A stretch of 64,000 nucleotides of DNA from Photobacterium sp. TY1-4 (lineage in GTDB: Bacteria > Pseudomonadota > Gammaproteobacteria > Enterobacterales > Vibrionaceae), in contig NZ_CP099734.1 in assembly GCF_025398175.1 (NCBI RefSeq), positions 2,852,001 through 2,916,000 on the forward strand, read 5' to 3'. Shown piece after piece: positions 46,729 to 58,953 of this stretch. Made by a program: the position numbers and the translations under genes. Under the pieces are notes generated by a model. The model saw only the letters and a program-made list of their open reading frames with translations, searched no databases and was not told where the DNA came from. The first letter of the stretch is position 1, and each line of letters opens with the position of its first letter.

Positions 46729-48831
46729 TTATGCTTCTGGCTTGGCTTCTGCCGTCGCAGCTTCTTTCATGCTCAGACGGATACGGCCCTGGCGATCGAT
46801 TTCCAGAACTTTCACTTTCACTTCCTGACCCAGCTCCAGGTGATCCGCAACTTTCTCAATACGCTCTTCAGCGATTTGAGAAATGTGGACCAGACCTTCT
46901 TTGGCGCCAATCACAGAAACGAAAGCACCGAAGTCAACAATGCGCATCACCTTACCGGTGTAGATACGGCCAACTTCAACGTCCGCAGTGATCTCTTCGA
47001 TACGACGGATCGCTTCTTTCGCAGCAGTCCCTTCGGTCGCTGCGATCTTCACAGTACCGTCGTCTTCGATTTCAATCGTAGTACCAGTTTCTTCAGTCAG
47101 CGCACGAATCACCGCACCGCCCTTACCGATCACATCTTTGATCTTCTCAGGGTTAATCTTCATGGTGTGGATACGCGGCGCAAACTCAGAGATATCTGCA
47201 CGTGGCGCGTTGATCGCTTCATCCATCACGTTCAGGATGTGAGAACGGGCACCTTTCGCCTGGTTCAGCGCGATCTGCATGATCTCTTTGGTGATCCCTT
47301 CAATCTTGATATCCATCTGCAGCGCAGTGACGCCGTCCGCAGTACCAGCCACTTTGAAGTCCATGTCGCCCAGGTGGTCTTCGTCACCCAGAATGTCAGA
47401 CAGAACCACAAAGTCATCGCCTTCTTTCACCAGACCCATGGCGATACCGGCCACAGATGCTTTGATTGGCACACCGGCATCCATCAGCGCCAGAGACGTA
47501 CCACAAACAGACGCCATCGAAGACGAGCCGTTTGATTCGGTGATTTCAGAAACCACACGCACGGTGTACGGGAACTCGTCCGCAGATGGCATCACCGCAG
47601 CAATACCACGCTTGGCCAGTTTACCGTGGCCAATTTCGCGACGCTTCGGAGAACCCACGAAACCCGTCTCACCCACACAGTATGGCGGGAAGTTGTAGTG
47701 CAGCAGGAAGTGATCTTTACGCTCACCGGTCAGCTCGTCGATGATTTGTGCATCACGCTGGGTACCCAGTGTGGCAGTGACCAGCGCCTGTGTTTCACCA
47801 CGGGTGAACAGAGAAGAGCCGTGGGTACGTGGCAGCACGCCAGTACGAACGTCCAGCGCACGAACCATGTCTTTTTCACGGCCGTCGATACGCGGGTTGC
47901 CGGCGATGATGCGGCTACGAACCACTTTCTTCTCCAGCGAGCTCAGCATGTCGCGGATTTCACGCTCATCCAGTGCCTCGTCTTGAGCCAGCAGCGTTTC
48001 AACTACGTCGCTCTTGATTTGACCGACCTGCTCGTAACGGGCCATTTTCTCAGTGATTTGGTATGCGTCAGTCAGACGTGCTTCCGCCTGCTCAGCAACA
48101 CGGGCTTTCAGCTCAGTGTTTTCAGCTGGTGCAACCCAATCCCATGCCGGTGTCGCAACTTCTGCCGCGAATTCTTTGATCGCGTTGATCACAACTTGCT
48201 GCTGGTCGTGGCCGTAAACCACCGCTTGCAGCATTTGTTCTTCAGTCAGACGGTCGGCTTCGGATTCAACCATCAGGACCGCGTTGTCCGTACCGGCAAC
48301 CACCAGGTCCAGACGGCTGTCAGCCAGCTCAGTGTTGCTTGGGTTCAGGACCAGCTGGTCGTTGATGTAACCCACACGTGCCGCACCGATTGGGCCGTTG
48401 AACGGGATACCGGAAATCGCCAGTGCCGCAGACGTACCAATCATGGTCACGATGTCTGGTTGCACGTCCGGGTTTACAGAAACCACAGTTGCAATTACCT
48501 GGACTTCATTTTTGAATGCATCAGGGAAAAGCGGACGGATTGGACGGTCAATCAGACGAGCTGTCAGGGTTTCGCCTTCAGATGGACGGCCTTCACGCTT
48601 GAAGAAACCACCCGGGATTTTACCCGCAGCGTATGTACGCTCTTGGTAGTTTACAGTTAACGGGAAGAAGTCCTGGCCTTCTACGGCTTCTTTCTTGCCC
48701 ACAACGCTGACGAATACCGAGGTATCGTCCATGCTAACCATCACTGCGGCTGTCGCCTGACGAGCCATTACACCAGTTTCAAGGGTAACCGTGTGGTTAC
48801 CGTACTGGAAAGTCTTTACGATAGGATTCAC
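46729..48831 (-). CDS. pnp: Polyribonucleotide nucleotidyltransferase (PNPase)
   Basis: The protein has 700 residues from a GTG at 48831 with AAGGAAA upstream; a longer frame exists but is not family-like. There are two RNase PH folds, a KH domain ([26 protein letters not shown]) and an S1 domain ([22 protein letters not shown]). It degrades RNA 3' to 5' with phosphate and is part of the degradosome in enteric bacteria. A long hairpin in the leader is a likely RNase III site for autoregulation. Confidence 0.96.
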   Translation of the reverse strand: MNPIVKTFQYGNHTVTLETGVMARQATAAVMVSMDDTSVFVSVVGKKEAVEGQDFFPLTVNYQERTYAAGKIPGGFFKREGRPSEGETLTARLIDRPIRPLFPDAFKNEVQVIATVVSVNPDVQPDIVTMIGTSAALAISGIPFNGPIGAARVGYINDQLVLNPSNTELADSRLDLVVAGTDNAVLMVESEADRLTEEQMLQAVVYGHDQQQVVINAIKEFAAEVATPAWDWVAPAENTELKARVAEQAEARLTDAYQITEKMARYEQVGQIKSDVVETLLAQDEALDEREIRDMLSSLEKKVVRSRIIAGNPRIDGREKDMVRALDVRTGVLPRTHGSSLFTRGETQALVTATLGTQRDAQIIDELTGERKDHFLLHYNFPPYCVGETGFVGSPKRREIGHGKLAKRGIAAVMPSADEFPYTVRVVSEITESNGSSSMASVCGTSLALMDAGVPIKASVAGIAMGLVKEGDDFVVLSDILGDEDHLGDMDFKVAGTADGVTALQMDIKIEGITKEIMQIALNQAKGARSHILNVMDEAINAPRADISEFAPRIHTMKINPEKIKDVIGKGGAVIRALTEETGTTIEIEDDGTVKIAATEGTAAKEAIRRIEEITADVEVGRIYTGKVMRIVDFGAFVSVIGAKEGLVHISQIAEERIEKVADHLELGQEVKVKVLEIDRQGRIRLSMKEAATAEAKPEA

Positions 48832-48939
48832 TTGAATTTCCTTTGTTTTATTCCGCTTTCTGTTTGCGCCGTTAAGTATATCCGACCCGGCAAAAAGCGT
48901 CATGTGATGAAAGGCAACTTTGCAGTGATTTCACGTATC

Positions 48940-48985
48940 GCGACTAATGATAATTCTCAACCCACTAAGAACTGTCATTAGCCGC
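48940..48985 (-). promoter_or_regulatory. Long hairpin in the pnp leader, likely RNase III processing site
   Basis: Eighteen-base arms with a few mismatches (48940-48957 and 48968-48985) enclose ten bases, about 110 bases upstream of the pnp start. E. coli pnp has a leader hairpin cut by RNase III, after which PNPase represses its own message. The function here is by analogy. Confidence 0.6.
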
Positions 48986-49094
48986 GACCTCAGGGTCGAC
49001 GAAAACGACTCGTGATCCACCTTCAAGCCACCCAGTTAAGGGCGAACCCCGCGACGGGGCTCAGGCGATCGGAACATCCGATGCCTTAAAAAAA

Positions 49095-49118
49095 GAAAGG
49101 AGCCATAAGGCTCCTTTC
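49095..49118 (-). terminator. Terminator after rpsO
   Basis: The arms GAAAGGAGCC and GGCTCCTTTC enclose ATAA, with seven Ts on the minus strand. The 263 bases between it and pnp hold the pnp leader and no gene; an SraG-like RNA could lie there, but I cannot support it. Confidence 0.88.
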
Positions 49119-49130
49119 TCCAAAGCAATC

Positions 49131-49400
49131 TTAGCGACGCAGGCCCAGACGCTTGATTAGGTCTTGGTAGCGGTCCAGATTCTTACCTTTCAGGTAATCC
49201 AGTAGCTTACGACGACGAGAAACCATACGTAGCAGGCCACGACGGCTGTGGTGGTCGTGCTTGTGGTTCGCAAAGTGACCTTGCAGGTGGTTGATTTGTG
49301 CTGTCAGCAGTGCAACCTGAACTTCTGGAGAACCTGTGTCGTTTTCGCCTTGCGCGTATTCAGCAACGATTGCTGCTTTAGTTTCTGCATTCAGAGACAT
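49131..49400 (-). CDS. rpsO: 30S ribosomal protein S15
   Basis: The product has 89 residues. [21 protein letters not shown] and [20 protein letters not shown] are the S15 signature and C-terminus. It binds 16S rRNA early in 30S assembly. The ATG follows AGGAATGAG. Confidence 0.98.
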   Translation of the reverse strand: MSLNAETKAAIVAEYAQGENDTGSPEVQVALLTAQINHLQGHFANHKHDHHSRRGLLRMVSRRRKLLDYLKGKNLDRYQDLIKRLGLRR

Positions 49401-49574
49401 AACTCATTCCTAATACAAATATTGTTTCTAATTTGTGCCAGCCAATCTCTGATTCAGCCGACACCCGAGCCGCGAATTATACTTGCCCCCTTGCGGAACT
49501 ACAAGCAAAGATTCTGTTCTATCGTGGGGATTTCGGCGCGCTGAAACACACCGTCGACATCCCCCGACAGGCGG

Positions 49575-50519
49575 TTAAGCCGGCTTGTTGGCCATCACCC
49601 GTTTCGGGGCCAGCATGCCTTCTTCATCAATCACACCGACGCCGATAAATTCGCGCGGCTCGCCGACCGTGATCCGCACCTGGGTGCCAGTCGCCGGCAC
49701 ACGGCCGGCCTGAACCGGGTTCCCGTGCAGGATATAGGTGGCCAGCATCGGCAGAATATTGACTTCCGGCAGATCCTGCACCGCGGTATCGGTTGGCAGC
49801 AACAGCGGATCCAACAGCTCACGCGGTGCAATGTCTTGCTCCTGCGCCTGCACCAGCAACGCATCCAGCTGCTCCAGCGTGACCATGCGATCGAGCGGGA
49901 AGTTCGACACCCCGGTTCGACGCAGGTAGGTCACGTGCGCGCCGCAACCCAGCATCTCGCCCAGATCATCGACGATGGTTCGAATGTAGGTGCCTTTCGA
50001 CACATGCAGTTCCATCTCGACTTCGTTATCGCTAAAGCGCAGCAACTCAACCGAATACACGGTGATCTTCCGAGATTCACGCGGCACTTCAATCCCCTCA
50101 CGGGCATATTCATACAGCGGGCGTCCCTGGTATTTCAGGGCTGAGTACATGGACGGGATCTGATCGGTGGTACCGCGGAATTTGGCAATACAGCGCTCCA
50201 GTTGGCCCCGGTCAACCTTGACGTCACGGGTCTCAACCACTTCGCCGTCAGAATCCGAAGTATCCGTTCGCTCGCCCAGCTTAGCAATCACCCGGTAGCG
50301 CTTGTCCGAATCCAGCAGAAACTGGGAAAACTTGGTGGCTTCCCCGAAGCAGATCGGCAGCATCCCGGTCGCCAGCGGATCCAGCGCACCGGTGTGGCCG
50401 GCCTTTTCCGCAAAATAGATACGCTTCACTTTTTGCAGCGCATCATTGGAGGTAATACCGGTCGGTTTATCCAGCAGGATCACCCCGTCAACCGGGCGCC
50501 CCTTACGACGACGTGCCAT
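49575..50519 (-). CDS. truB: tRNA pseudouridine-55 synthase
   Basis: The protein has 314 residues. [17 protein letters not shown] carries the catalytic Asp, and a PUA-like C-terminal domain is present. It isomerises U55 in the T-loop of tRNAs. It starts three bases after rbfA, with GAGGAATAAACC as ribosome site. Confidence 0.96.
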   Translation of the reverse strand: MARRRKGRPVDGVILLDKPTGITSNDALQKVKRIYFAEKAGHTGALDPLATGMLPICFGEATKFSQFLLDSDKRYRVIAKLGERTDTSDSDGEVVETRDVKVDRGQLERCIAKFRGTTDQIPSMYSALKYQGRPLYEYAREGIEVPRESRKITVYSVELLRFSDNEVEMELHVSKGTYIRTIVDDLGEMLGCGAHVTYLRRTGVSNFPLDRMVTLEQLDALLVQAQEQDIAPRELLDPLLLPTDTAVQDLPEVNILPMLATYILHGNPVQAGRVPATGTQVRITVGEPREFIGVGVIDEEGMLAPKRVMANKPA

Positions 50520-50522
50520 GGT

Positions 50523-50918
50523 TTATTCCTCGTCTTCCGTCTCTTTCCCACCGCGACGATCTTCATCATCACGGACAGCCTTGGTCACCAGATTGGAAAT
50601 ACGCATCCCTTCGGTCAGCGACTTATCGAAAATAAAGTTCAGCTCCGGCGTCACGCGCAGGCGAATCTGCTTGCCCAGCAGCGAGCGGATGTACGGTGCC
50701 ATTTCACGCAGGGCTTCCAGGCTGTCTTCCGCAGTCTGCTCACCCACGGTCAGGAAAGTCACATAGACTTTGGCATAACCCATGTCACGCGACACGTCGA
50801 CGCTGGAAATGGTCGCCATCCCGATGCGCGGATCTTTGATTTCACGCTGCAGGATCACAGCCAGCTCTTTTTGCAATTGCTGGGCAACCCGCTGCGTGCG
50901 GCTAAATTCTTTAGACAT
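50523..50918 (-). CDS. rbfA: Ribosome-binding factor A
   Basis: The product has 131 residues with a KH-like fold: [27 protein letters not shown] is the family start. It helps mature the 30S subunit at the 16S 5' end. The tail is acidic (GGKETEDEE). It lies between infB and truB as in the conserved operon. Confidence 0.95.
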   Translation of the reverse strand: MSKEFSRTQRVAQQLQKELAVILQREIKDPRIGMATISSVDVSRDMGYAKVYVTFLTVGEQTAEDSLEALREMAPYIRSLLGKQIRLRVTPELNFIFDKSLTEGMRISNLVTKAVRDDEDRRGGKETEDEE

Positions 50919-50953
50919 TCATGCCTCTCCTAGAGAATAACTCTCTTGAAAGA

Positions 50954-50975
50954 ATGGGGAGCCGAAGCTCCCCAT
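50954..50975 (-). other. UUCG-capped hairpin between infB and rbfA
   Basis: Perfect nine-base arms enclose CGAA, which reads TTCG on the minus strand, a very stable tetraloop. Only a short T-tract follows, so it may reduce or process rather than end the transcript. Confidence 0.6.
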
Positions 50976-51016
50976 GGATAATATGTAAACCTTACAGAAG
51001 GTTATAACCTTGATGA

Positions 51017-53749
51017 TTAGTCAAGCGTACGCTGAATTTCAACGATTTCGTAAACTTCGATCTGGTCACCCACGCGAACATCATTGTAGTTCTTCACGCC
51101 GATACCACACTCGTAGCCGTTCTTAACTTCCTGAACATCATCTTTGAAGCGACGCAGCGATTCCAGCTCACCTTCGTAGATCACCACGTTATCACGCAGA
51201 ACGCGGATTGGGTTGTTACGCTTGATCAGGCCTTCAGTCACCATACAGCCGGCAATCGCACCAATCTTAGGCGACTTGAACACGTCACGAACTTCCGCCA
51301 GACCGATGATTTCCTGCTTGAACTCAGGAGACAGCATGCCGCCCATCGCCGCTTTCACTTCATCAATCAGCTGATAGATAATGGAGTAGTAGCGCAGATC
51401 CAAGCTCTCCGTTTCAATCGTCTTCCGTGCAGACGCATCGGCACGAACGTTGAAGCCCAGGATGATCGCGTTCGAAGCTGCTGCCAGAACAGCGTCAGTT
51501 TCGGTGATCCCACCCACACCAGAGCCCACGATGTTGACTTTCACTTCATCAGTCGACAGCTTGCGCAGTGAGTCAGCGATCGCTTCGACAGAGCCCTGAA
51601 CGTCAGCTTTCAGTACCACGTTCAGTTCAGCAACTTCACCGGCAGTCATGTTCGAGAACATGTTCTCCAGTTTCGCTTTCTGCTGACGCGCCAGTTTCAC
51701 GTCGCGGAATTTACCCTGACGGTACAGCGCAACTTCACGGGCTTTACGCTCGTCACGAACCACGGTGGCTTCATCACCAGAAGACGGCACGCCAGACAGA
51801 CCCAGGATCTCGACCGGAATCGACGGACCCGCTTCTTCAATATCACGACCCAGCTCGTCACGCATCGCACGCACACGACCGTGCTCCAGGCCACACAGAA
51901 CGATATCGCCTTTACGCAGCGTCCCTTCCTGAACCAGAACGGTTGCAACCGGGCCACGGCCTTTATCCAGACGCGATTCAACAACCACACCTTTCGCCAT
52001 GCCTTCAGCAACGGCTTCCAGTTCCAGAACTTCCGCTTGCAGCAGAATCGCTTCCAGCAGGCCGTCAATATTCGTGCCCTGCTTGGCAGAGATGTGAACG
52101 AAGATATTCTCACCGCCCCACTCTTCCGGGATCACGTCGTACTGTGCCAGTTCGTTCTTCACGTTGTCCGGGTTGGCATCTTCTTTATCGATCTTGTTCA
52201 CCGCAACAATCAGCGGAACTCCGGCCGCTTTCGCGTGCTGGATCGCTTCGATCGTCTGAGGCATCACGCCATCATCCGCCGCCACAACCAGAACAACGAT
52301 ATCAGTCGCCTGAGCACCACGTGCACGCATGGCCGTAAAGGCGGCGTGTCCCGGCGTATCCAGGAAGGTGATCATGCCATTGTCAGTTTCAACGTGGTAG
52401 GCACCAATGTGCTGGGTAATACCACCGGCTTCGCCTGAAGCAACGTGGGCTTTACGGATGTAGTCCAGCGTCGATGTTTTACCGTGGTCAACGTGGCCCA
52501 TGATAGTCACAACCGGCGCACGTGGCACCGCGGTCAGGTTTTCATCGCGATCAGACAGTACGGCTTCTTCCAGCTCATTTTCTTTACGCAAGATGACTTT
52601 GTGACCCATCTCTTCAGCAACCAGCGCTGCGGTTTCCTGATCGATCACCTGGTTGATGGTCGCCATCGCGCCCATCTTCATCATCACTTTGATGACTTCT
52701 GAAGCTTTCACCGACATTTTGCTGGCCAGCTCAGAAACCACGATGGTTTCACCGATCACAACGTCCTGCTTGGCAACGGTTGCGGTTTTGTCAAAGCCGT
52801 GCTGCATAGACGTCGGCTTCGCCATCTGCTTCTTACCGCGAGGGCGCTGATTACGGGCACCACGTCCGCCGCTGCGATCATCAGTCTTCGCGCCAGCTTT
52901 CTTTTTCTTACGGCGGCGAGCGCCTTCTTCTTTCTGATCCTGCTCGTCTTCAGCTGCGCGTGCGTAGCTGGACGTTGTAGTATGGTAGTCTGATTTTTCC
53001 ATATTACTCGTTTCCTGGTCAGATTTTGACCAGTTTTTCTCGTTCATTTCCGCCATTTTGCGTGCCTCTTCTAGCTGGCGCTGACTTTCTTCTTCGGCTT
53101 TACGCTTGGCTTCCTCTTCCCGGCGACGTTGTAGCGCCTCAGCTTCTTTTTTCGCCTCTTCGTCAGCAGCGGCGCGCTTAGCCTTCTCTTCAGCTAAACG
53201 CTTCTCATCAGCTTCACGCTCCTGCTTATCCTCTGCGTCACGCTTGGCCTTAACTTCTACATCTTGCTTAGCCTTCTCATCAGCTAAACGCTTTTCATCA
53301 GCGGCACGTTGCGCCGCTGCTTCTGCCTCACGCTTGGCCTGCTCTTCCGCTGCACGTTGAGCGGTTTCTTCCGCCTCACGTTGCGCAACTTCTTCAGCCT
53401 GACGCTTTGCTTCTTCAGCAGCGCGCTGCTCTTCTTCAAGAGCAGAGCGTTTTACATAAGTACGCTTTTTGCGCACTTCGACCTGAACACTTTTATTCTT
53501 GCCACCGGAACCCGATACGCTCAGCGTACTGCGGGTTTTTCGTTGCAGAGTAAGGCGTGTCGGAGCCTCGTCAGCACTGCTCGCACCACCATGTTCTTTC
53601 TTCAGGTGGGCTAACAGCGACTGCTTTTCTTGTTGGCTTACGCTTTCTTCAGCTTTCTTGCTGATACCAGCATCGGCAAACTGTTGAAGCAAACGATCAA
53701 TCGGTGTTCCAATTTCCTCGGCTAATGCTTTAACGGTAACCTCTGACAT
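51017..53749 (-). CDS. infB: Translation initiation factor IF-2
   Basis: The protein has 910 residues. An IF2N domain is at the N-terminus ([21 protein letters not shown]), then a long Ala/Glu/Lys/Arg coiled-coil linker of about 150 residues with repeated REAEE- and KRLADEK-like units, then the GTPase ([25 protein letters not shown]) and C-terminal domains. It brings initiator tRNA to the 30S subunit. The initiator tRNA gene itself lies upstream in the same cluster. Confidence 0.97.
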   Translation of the reverse strand: MSEVTVKALAEEIGTPIDRLLQQFADAGISKKAEESVSQQEKQSLLAHLKKEHGGASSADEAPTRLTLQRKTRSTLSVSGSGGKNKSVQVEVRKKRTYVKRSALEEEQRAAEEAKRQAEEVAQREAEETAQRAAEEQAKREAEAAAQRAADEKRLADEKAKQDVEVKAKRDAEDKQEREADEKRLAEEKAKRAAADEEAKKEAEALQRRREEEAKRKAEEESQRQLEEARKMAEMNEKNWSKSDQETSNMEKSDYHTTTSSYARAAEDEQDQKEEGARRRKKKKAGAKTDDRSGGRGARNQRPRGKKQMAKPTSMQHGFDKTATVAKQDVVIGETIVVSELASKMSVKASEVIKVMMKMGAMATINQVIDQETAALVAEEMGHKVILRKENELEEAVLSDRDENLTAVPRAPVVTIMGHVDHGKTSTLDYIRKAHVASGEAGGITQHIGAYHVETDNGMITFLDTPGHAAFTAMRARGAQATDIVVLVVAADDGVMPQTIEAIQHAKAAGVPLIVAVNKIDKEDANPDNVKNELAQYDVIPEEWGGENIFVHISAKQGTNIDGLLEAILLQAEVLELEAVAEGMAKGVVVESRLDKGRGPVATVLVQEGTLRKGDIVLCGLEHGRVRAMRDELGRDIEEAGPSIPVEILGLSGVPSSGDEATVVRDERKAREVALYRQGKFRDVKLARQQKAKLENMFSNMTAGEVAELNVVLKADVQGSVEAIADSLRKLSTDEVKVNIVGSGVGGITETDAVLAAASNAIILGFNVRADASARKTIETESLDLRYYSIIYQLIDEVKAAMGGMLSPEFKQEIIGLAEVRDVFKSPKIGAIAGCMVTEGLIKRNNPIRVLRDNVVIYEGELESLRRFKDDVQEVKNGYECGIGVKNYNDVRVGDQIEVYEIVEIQRTLD

Positions 53750-53773
53750 GCTGCTCCTCCCTTGCTTTTAAAT

Positions 53774-55261
53774 TTAGGCTTCGTCGCTGAACCAGCAGAT
53801 ATTACGTGCGGCCATAATCAGCTCGCCCGCTTTCGCTTCGTTCATGCCTTCGATATCAACCAGATCATCGGTGCCTTGGTCAGCCAGATCTTCCAGCGTG
53901 CATACACCTATCGCCGCCAGTTTGAACGCCATATCGCGCTCCAGGCCATCCAGGGCAAGCAGGTCTTCCGCAGGCTCAACACCTTCAAAAGACTCTTCCT
54001 GCGCAAGAGCAAGGGTCGTCAGCGCTTCTTTCGCACGGTTACGCAGCTCTTCAACAGTGCCTTCATCCAGGCCATCGACAGCCAGCAGTTCTGCAACCGG
54101 AACGTAAGCAATTTCTTCCAGTGTGGTGAAACCTTCTTCAACCAGCATTGTGGCGAAGTCTTCGTCGATATCCAGGTGTTTGGTAAACACTTCGATGGAC
54201 TCTTGTGCTTCTTCCTGGTGTTTCTTCTGAAGATCTTCAACGGTCATCACGTTGAGTTCCCAACCCGTCAGCTGTGACGCCAGGCGGACGTTCTGACCGC
54301 TGCGACCAATAGCTTGCGCCAGGTTGTCTTTCTCAACTGCGATATCCATGGTGTGGTTGTCTTCATCAACAATGATGGAGCTCACTTCAGCCGGCGCCAT
54401 CGCATTGATCACAAATTGTGCAGGATTCTCATCCCACAGCACGATATCGATACGCTCGCCACCCAGCTCACCGGAAACCGCCTGAACACGGGCACCACGC
54501 ATCCCCACACATGCACCAACCGGGTCAATCCGCTTGTCGTTGGTTTTCACGGCGATTTTCGCGCGAGAACCCGGATCACGGGCCGCCCCCATCAGTTCGA
54601 TCAGCTCTTCGCCAATTTCCGGCACCTCGATGCGGAACAGCTCAGACAGCATTTCCGGCTTAGAACGGGTCATGAACAGCTGGAAACCACGCGCTTCAGG
54701 GCGTACAGCATACAGCAAGCCGCGAACGCGGTCACCCGGACGGAAGTTTTCACGCGGCAATTGGTCATCACGCTGGATCACCGCCTCTGCGTTGTTGCCC
54801 AGGTCAATCACCACGGCGTCGCGGTTCACTTTCTTGACCACACCAGTGATCAGCTCACCTTCGTTGTCGATGAATTGCTCCACAACCTGCGCGCGTTCAG
54901 CTTCGCGAACTTTCTGGACGATCACTTGCTTGGCTGTTTGCGTCGTGATGCGGTCGAAGGTTACCGATTCGATTTGCTCTTCGACATAGTCACCCAGCCC
55001 GATGGTTTCATCATCGTACTGCGCCGCTTCCAGGGTCATTTCCAGCGTTGGCTGAGTCACTTCCTCAACTGCTTTCCAGCGACGGAACGTGTCAAAGTGG
55101 CCCGTTTTACGGTCAATCGCCACTCGGACATCAATTTCTGCTTCATATTTTTTCTTAGTCGCTGTAGCCAGCGCGATCTCTAGTGCTTCGAAGATACGCT
55201 CACGAGGTACAGCTTTCTCATTGGATACCGCTTCAACGACAGCCAAGATTTCTTTGTTCAT
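53774..55261 (-). CDS. nusA: Transcription termination/antitermination factor NusA
   Basis: The protein has 495 residues. Order: N-terminal RNA polymerase-binding domain, S1 domain (about 135-200), KH domains ([21 protein letters not shown] and the following [21 protein letters not shown]), then two acidic helix-hairpin-helix repeats at the C-terminus, as in the E. coli type. It starts 22 bp after rimP. Confidence 0.97.
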   Translation of the reverse strand: MNKEILAVVEAVSNEKAVPRERIFEALEIALATATKKKYEAEIDVRVAIDRKTGHFDTFRRWKAVEEVTQPTLEMTLEAAQYDDETIGLGDYVEEQIESVTFDRITTQTAKQVIVQKVREAERAQVVEQFIDNEGELITGVVKKVNRDAVVIDLGNNAEAVIQRDDQLPRENFRPGDRVRGLLYAVRPEARGFQLFMTRSKPEMLSELFRIEVPEIGEELIELMGAARDPGSRAKIAVKTNDKRIDPVGACVGMRGARVQAVSGELGGERIDIVLWDENPAQFVINAMAPAEVSSIIVDEDNHTMDIAVEKDNLAQAIGRSGQNVRLASQLTGWELNVMTVEDLQKKHQEEAQESIEVFTKHLDIDEDFATMLVEEGFTTLEEIAYVPVAELLAVDGLDEGTVEELRNRAKEALTTLALAQEESFEGVEPAEDLLALDGLERDMAFKLAAIGVCTLEDLADQGTDDLVDIEGMNEAKAGELIMAARNICWFSDEA

Positions 55262-55283
55262 TTCTAATGCCCCAATTTAGCGG

Positions 55284-55739
55284 TTAGAATTTTGGAACCA
55301 GGTTGGCCTTGGAAATATTGCTCAGTGCAAAAGTTTCTTCATTGCCATCGACTTTTAATGTGATCATCTCACCGTCAACGGCAGTAATGTCACCCTTCCA
55401 CTTGCGGCGGTTATTCATCGCCATTTTCAATACCAGGCTGACCTCGTGGCCAATAAATTGCTGATAATGTGCTGGTTTAAACAGCGGCCTTTCCAGACCA
55501 GGGGAGGAAACCTCCAGGTTGTAGGCAACAGTGATCGGATCTTCAACATCCATCACTGCGCTAATCTGGCGGCTCACATCAGCGCAGTCTTCCACCGTGA
55601 TCCCATTTTCATGGTCAATGAAAACACGCAATGTCGAATGCTCACCGGCACGGATAAACTCCAGGCCGACCAGCTCATAGCCCAAAGCAACTACAGGTGC
55701 TTCAAGCAATTCAGTTAATTGCATCTCTAAAGCTGTCAA
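55284..55739 (-). CDS. rimP: Ribosome maturation factor RimP
   Basis: The product has 151 residues from a TTG at 55739 ([15 protein letters not shown]), with a G-rich ribosome site just ahead; this gives the family length, while the longer frame does not. [12 protein letters not shown] and [12 protein letters not shown] are family motifs. It assists 30S maturation and heads rimP–nusA–infB. Confidence 0.94.
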   Translation of the reverse strand: MTALEMQLTELLEAPVVALGYELVGLEFIRAGEHSTLRVFIDHENGITVEDCADVSRQISAVMDVEDPITVAYNLEVSSPGLERPLFKPAHYQQFIGHEVSLVLKMAMNNRRKWKGDITAVDGEMITLKVDGNEETFALSNISKANLVPKF

Positions 55740-55813
55740 GACAACCCCCCGGAAACAAAAAAAGGGCACTAAAGCCCAGTAGATACCTGAATGGTCATTT
55801 TTCAGATAATAAA

Positions 55814-55834
55814 AAACCCCGAATTACGGGGTTT
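55814..55834 (-). terminator. Terminator between tRNA-fMet and rimP
   Basis: The arms AAACCCCG and CGGGGTTT enclose five bases; Ts follow on the minus strand. Since rimP lies only 75 bp further, it may act as an attenuator. Confidence 0.75.
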
Positions 55835-55919
55835 ATTATCACTGGACCCTGATTGCCACAGCACAGGGCTATGACAGAAAAAACGACGCTATTGATAGCA
55901 TAGTCGCTTTTTCGGAAAG

Positions 55920-55996
<77 letters not shown>

Positions 55997-56052
55997 TCCG
56001 TAATCGCTGACGATTATATCGTCCAGATGTTGCTGTTTCAAGCAACGAATTA

Positions 56053-56137
56053 TGGTGCCGAGAAGGGGACTTGAACCCCTACACCTTGCGGCACTAGCAC
56101 CTCATGCTAGCGTGTCTACCAATTTCACCATCTCGGC
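56053..56137 (-). tRNA. leuU: tRNA-Leu (GAG)
   Basis: The 85-nt type II tRNA has a long variable arm (TGCCGCAAGGTG) and an encoded CCA. The anticodon loop ATGAGGT reads GAG. It lies just after secG, as leuU does in E. coli. Confidence 0.95.
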
Positions 56138-56149
56138 TAAATTCTTTAT

Positions 56150-56482
56150 TTACTGAGGAATGTCGCTGTGAGCCGGAGCATTCTCAGTTGGTTTTGCAAC
56201 CTGTTCAGTGGCCGGGGCGCTTAAGTCTTCCCAGCTGCTGGTTTCTTTTGCTTGCTTGGCACTGATATTACCCAGAACCAGGCTGATGGCAAAAAACACC
56301 GTCGCACAAATTGCAGTCATTCGGGTCAAAAAGTTTCCAGAGCCGCTCGCGCCGAACAGTGTCCCTGAAGCGCCAGCCCCAAATGAAGCTCCCATATCTG
56401 CGCCTTTACCTTGTTGAACCAAAACCAGGCCAATAACACCAAGCGCAGCCAACAGATAAATCACAAGTAGAATTTCGTACAT
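56150..56482 (-). CDS. secG: Preprotein translocase subunit SecG
   Basis: The protein has 110 residues from the ATG at 56482, with AGGTGG upstream. Two membrane segments (ILLVIYLLAALGVIGLVLVQ and MTAICATVFFAISLVLG) flank the Gly-rich loop GADMGASFGAGASGTLFG, the SecG pattern. It supports SecYE in protein export. The C-terminal tail is Pro/Ala/Glu-rich. Confidence 0.95.
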   Translation of the reverse strand: MYEILLVIYLLAALGVIGLVLVQQGKGADMGASFGAGASGTLFGASGSGNFLTRMTAICATVFFAISLVLGNISAKQAKETSSWEDLSAPATEQVAKPTENAPAHSDIPQ

Positions 56483-56654
56483 GGGTTCCACCTATGGTTA
56501 AATTGTTGTGCCGGCCTTGCTGCAGCAGCGCCAGCGCACCCCCTCACTGAAGGAGCGGGATGAATACTAGCGAAAGCCTCATCCGATGACAAGTAAAATT
56601 TCACGAAAAAGTCATAAGGGTGAATCACTTGACCAAGAATTAGGCAAGACCGAA

Positions 56655-56679
56655 AAAATCGGGCGACTCTTGGCCGCCC
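56655..56679 (-). terminator. Weak terminator after glmM
   Basis: GGGCG and CGCCC pair across nine bases, followed on the minus strand by GATTTTTTCGG. The stem is short. Confidence 0.5.
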
Positions 56680-56685
56680 ATGGTC

Positions 56686-58023
56686 TTAGCAGTTCTCTTT
56701 CACGGCCTGGGCAATGGCCAGCGCAGATTCTTTCACTAAATCAGCATCTTTGCCCTCAACCATCACTCGGATCAACGGCTCGGTACCCGACTTGCGCAGC
56801 AGCACGCGACCATTGTCGCCCAGTTGTGCTTCAACTTCGGCCTGGGCAGCCAGCACGGTTTCCGATTCCAGCGGGTTGGCATCACCGGTAAAACGGACAT
56901 TTTCCAGCACCTGGGGATACATGGTCATGCCGTCGCAGAGATCCTTCAGCGACATCTTACTGCCGACAATTGAAGCCATGACCTGCAGACCCGCGACAAT
57001 ACCGTCACCGGTGGTGACTTTATCGAGCAGGATCACATGGCCGGAGTTTTCAGCGCCAATCAGCCAGTTGTGTTTTTTCAACTCTTCCAGCACATAGCGA
57101 TCACCCACTTTCGCCCGGACAAACGGGATCCCCAGGTTCTTCAGGGCGACTTCCATCCCCAGGTTCGTCATCAGGGTGCCCACCACACCGCCTTTGAGTT
57201 CACCGCGACGCAGCGCATCCCGGGCAATAATATAAGCAATCTGATCGCCATCGACCTTATTGCCTTCTTCATCGACCATGATGACGCGGTCGCCATCACC
57301 GTCCAGCGCAACCCCAAAGTGAGCCTGCTCAGCCAGAACTTTAGCCTGCAGCGCCGCCACATCCGTTGCCCCAACCTTGTCGTTGATGTTGGTGCCGTTC
57401 GGCTCGCACCCCAGGGTGATCACGTCCGCGCCCAACTCTTTGAATACGTTCGGGGCAATGTGGTAGGTCGCACCGTGGGCACAGTCCACCACAATTTTAT
57501 AGCCTGCCAGGCTCAGCTCTGACGGGAAGGTGCCCTTACAGAATTCAATATAGCGGCCCGCTGCATCGTTTATCCGGCTGGCTTTTCCCAGCAGGGCCGA
57601 CTCCACGCAGGTCAGCGGTTTGTCCATTTCTTCTTCAATCGCCAGTTCAATCTCATCCGGTAACTTGGTCCCTTCTGAGGAGAAGAACTTGATCCCGTTA
57701 TCGTAATACGGGTTGTGGGAGGCTGAAATCACAATCCCCGCTTCGGCGCGGAACGTCCGCGTCAGGTAAGCCACAGCCGGGGTCGGCATCGGACCGGTAA
57801 AGGCTGCCTGCAAGCCCGCTGCCGCCAGACCGGCTTCCAACGCCGATTCCAGCATATAACCGGAAATCCGGGTATCTTTTCCGATCAGGACTTTTTTGGT
57901 GCCCTGCTTCGACAGGACACGACCTGCCGCCCAGCCAAGTTTCAGTACAAAGTCCGGGGTGATTGGCGACTGCCCGACCAAACCACGAATCCCATCCGTA
58001 CCAAAATACTTACGTTCAGCCAT
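56686..58023 (-). CDS. glmM: Phosphoglucosamine mutase
   Basis: The protein has 445 residues. [15 protein letters not shown] holds the phosphorylated serine, DGDGDRV the metal loop, and [12 protein letters not shown] the phosphate-binding end. It converts glucosamine 6-phosphate to the 1-phosphate for cell-wall precursors. It follows folP by 20 bp. Confidence 0.97.
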   Translation of the reverse strand: MAERKYFGTDGIRGLVGQSPITPDFVLKLGWAAGRVLSKQGTKKVLIGKDTRISGYMLESALEAGLAAAGLQAAFTGPMPTPAVAYLTRTFRAEAGIVISASHNPYYDNGIKFFSSEGTKLPDEIELAIEEEMDKPLTCVESALLGKASRINDAAGRYIEFCKGTFPSELSLAGYKIVVDCAHGATYHIAPNVFKELGADVITLGCEPNGTNINDKVGATDVAALQAKVLAEQAHFGVALDGDGDRVIMVDEEGNKVDGDQIAYIIARDALRRGELKGGVVGTLMTNLGMEVALKNLGIPFVRAKVGDRYVLEELKKHNWLIGAENSGHVILLDKVTTGDGIVAGLQVMASIVGSKMSLKDLCDGMTMYPQVLENVRFTGDANPLESETVLAAQAEVEAQLGDNGRVLLRKSGTEPLIRVMVEGKDADLVKESALAIAQAVKENC

Positions 58024-58043
58024 TCTCAGCTCCTAGCTATTGA

Positions 58044-58877
58044 TTATTTTTCCTGCGCCAGCGTCATCTGACACACTTTCAGCACATCAACGGTTTCCTG
58101 TGCGTCGTGAACACGAATGATTTGCGCCCCTTTCATCGCAGCAATGGCCGCACAGGCCAGGCTGCCGGCCAAACATTCGGCAGGTTTTTTATTAAGTAAC
58201 TTAAAAATCATTGATTTACGCGACATACCAACCAGCAACGGTAAACCAAACTGATGAAATTTATCCAGGTGTGCCAACAGTTGATAGTTGTGCTCCACAG
58301 TTTTACCAAATCCGTACCCCGGATCCAGCAACAGCCGCTCCCGCGGAATCCCGGCTTGCTCACAAGCGGCAATCCGGCCGGCCAGAAAACCACCCACATC
58401 GCGGAGCAGATCTTCATAATGAGGCTGATGCTGCATTGTACGCGGTTGCCCCTGCATATGCATCAAACAAATCGGTACGCCCGCTCTGGCCGCGGCTTCC
58501 AGCGCCCCCGGCTCTTGCAAGGCGCGAATGTCATTGATCAAATCTGCACCGGCCCGGACTGATTCCGTCATAACCTGGGCTTTACTGGTATCAACCGAGA
58601 TCCAGCAGTCAAAACGCTGACGTATGGCTTCAATGACCGGCACCACCCGGGCCAATTCTTCATCCGTTGACACCTCCGCCGCGCCCGGACGCGTCGACTC
58701 GCCACCGATATCGATAAACGTGGTGCCTGCCGCCAGCATTTCCTCAACCCGGAACATGGCGCTGTCGAGTTGGTTAAACTGGCCGCCGTCAGAGAAGGAA
58801 TCCGGAGTTACGTTGAGGATCCCCATCACATGAGGCGTACTTAAATCGAGGGTTTTCTCTTTACTGGTCAGGATCAT
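58044..58877 (-). CDS. folP: Dihydropteroate synthase
   Basis: The TIM-barrel protein has 277 residues. GILNVTPDSFSDGG and DIGGESTRPGA bind the pterin, and DPGYGFGKTVEHN is conserved. It joins p-aminobenzoate to the pterin in folate synthesis and is the sulfonamide target. The ATG follows GGGAGG. A terminator lies between it and ftsH. Confidence 0.96.
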   Translation of the reverse strand: MILTSKEKTLDLSTPHVMGILNVTPDSFSDGGQFNQLDSAMFRVEEMLAAGTTFIDIGGESTRPGAAEVSTDEELARVVPVIEAIRQRFDCWISVDTSKAQVMTESVRAGADLINDIRALQEPGALEAAARAGVPICLMHMQGQPRTMQHQPHYEDLLRDVGGFLAGRIAACEQAGIPRERLLLDPGYGFGKTVEHNYQLLAHLDKFHQFGLPLLVGMSRKSMIFKLLNKKPAECLAGSLACAAIAAMKGAQIIRVHDAQETVDVLKVCQMTLAQEK

Positions 58878-58909
58878 GTTTCGTTACCTCCCATCCCAAA
58901 CAACCATAA

Positions 58910-58937
58910 AAAAACCCCGAGGCATCTCGGGGTTTTT
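58910..58937 (-). terminator. Terminator after ftsH
   Basis: The arms AAAAACCCCGAG and CTCGGGGTTTTT enclose GCAT, with Ts on the minus strand. folP and glmM must then be read through it or have their own promoter. Confidence 0.88.
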
Positions 58938-58953
58938 GGAGTCACGGTAACAA

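Noticed and set aside
47626..48660. Plus-strand frame of 344 codons
   Set aside because: It is antisense to pnp and shows no family features.
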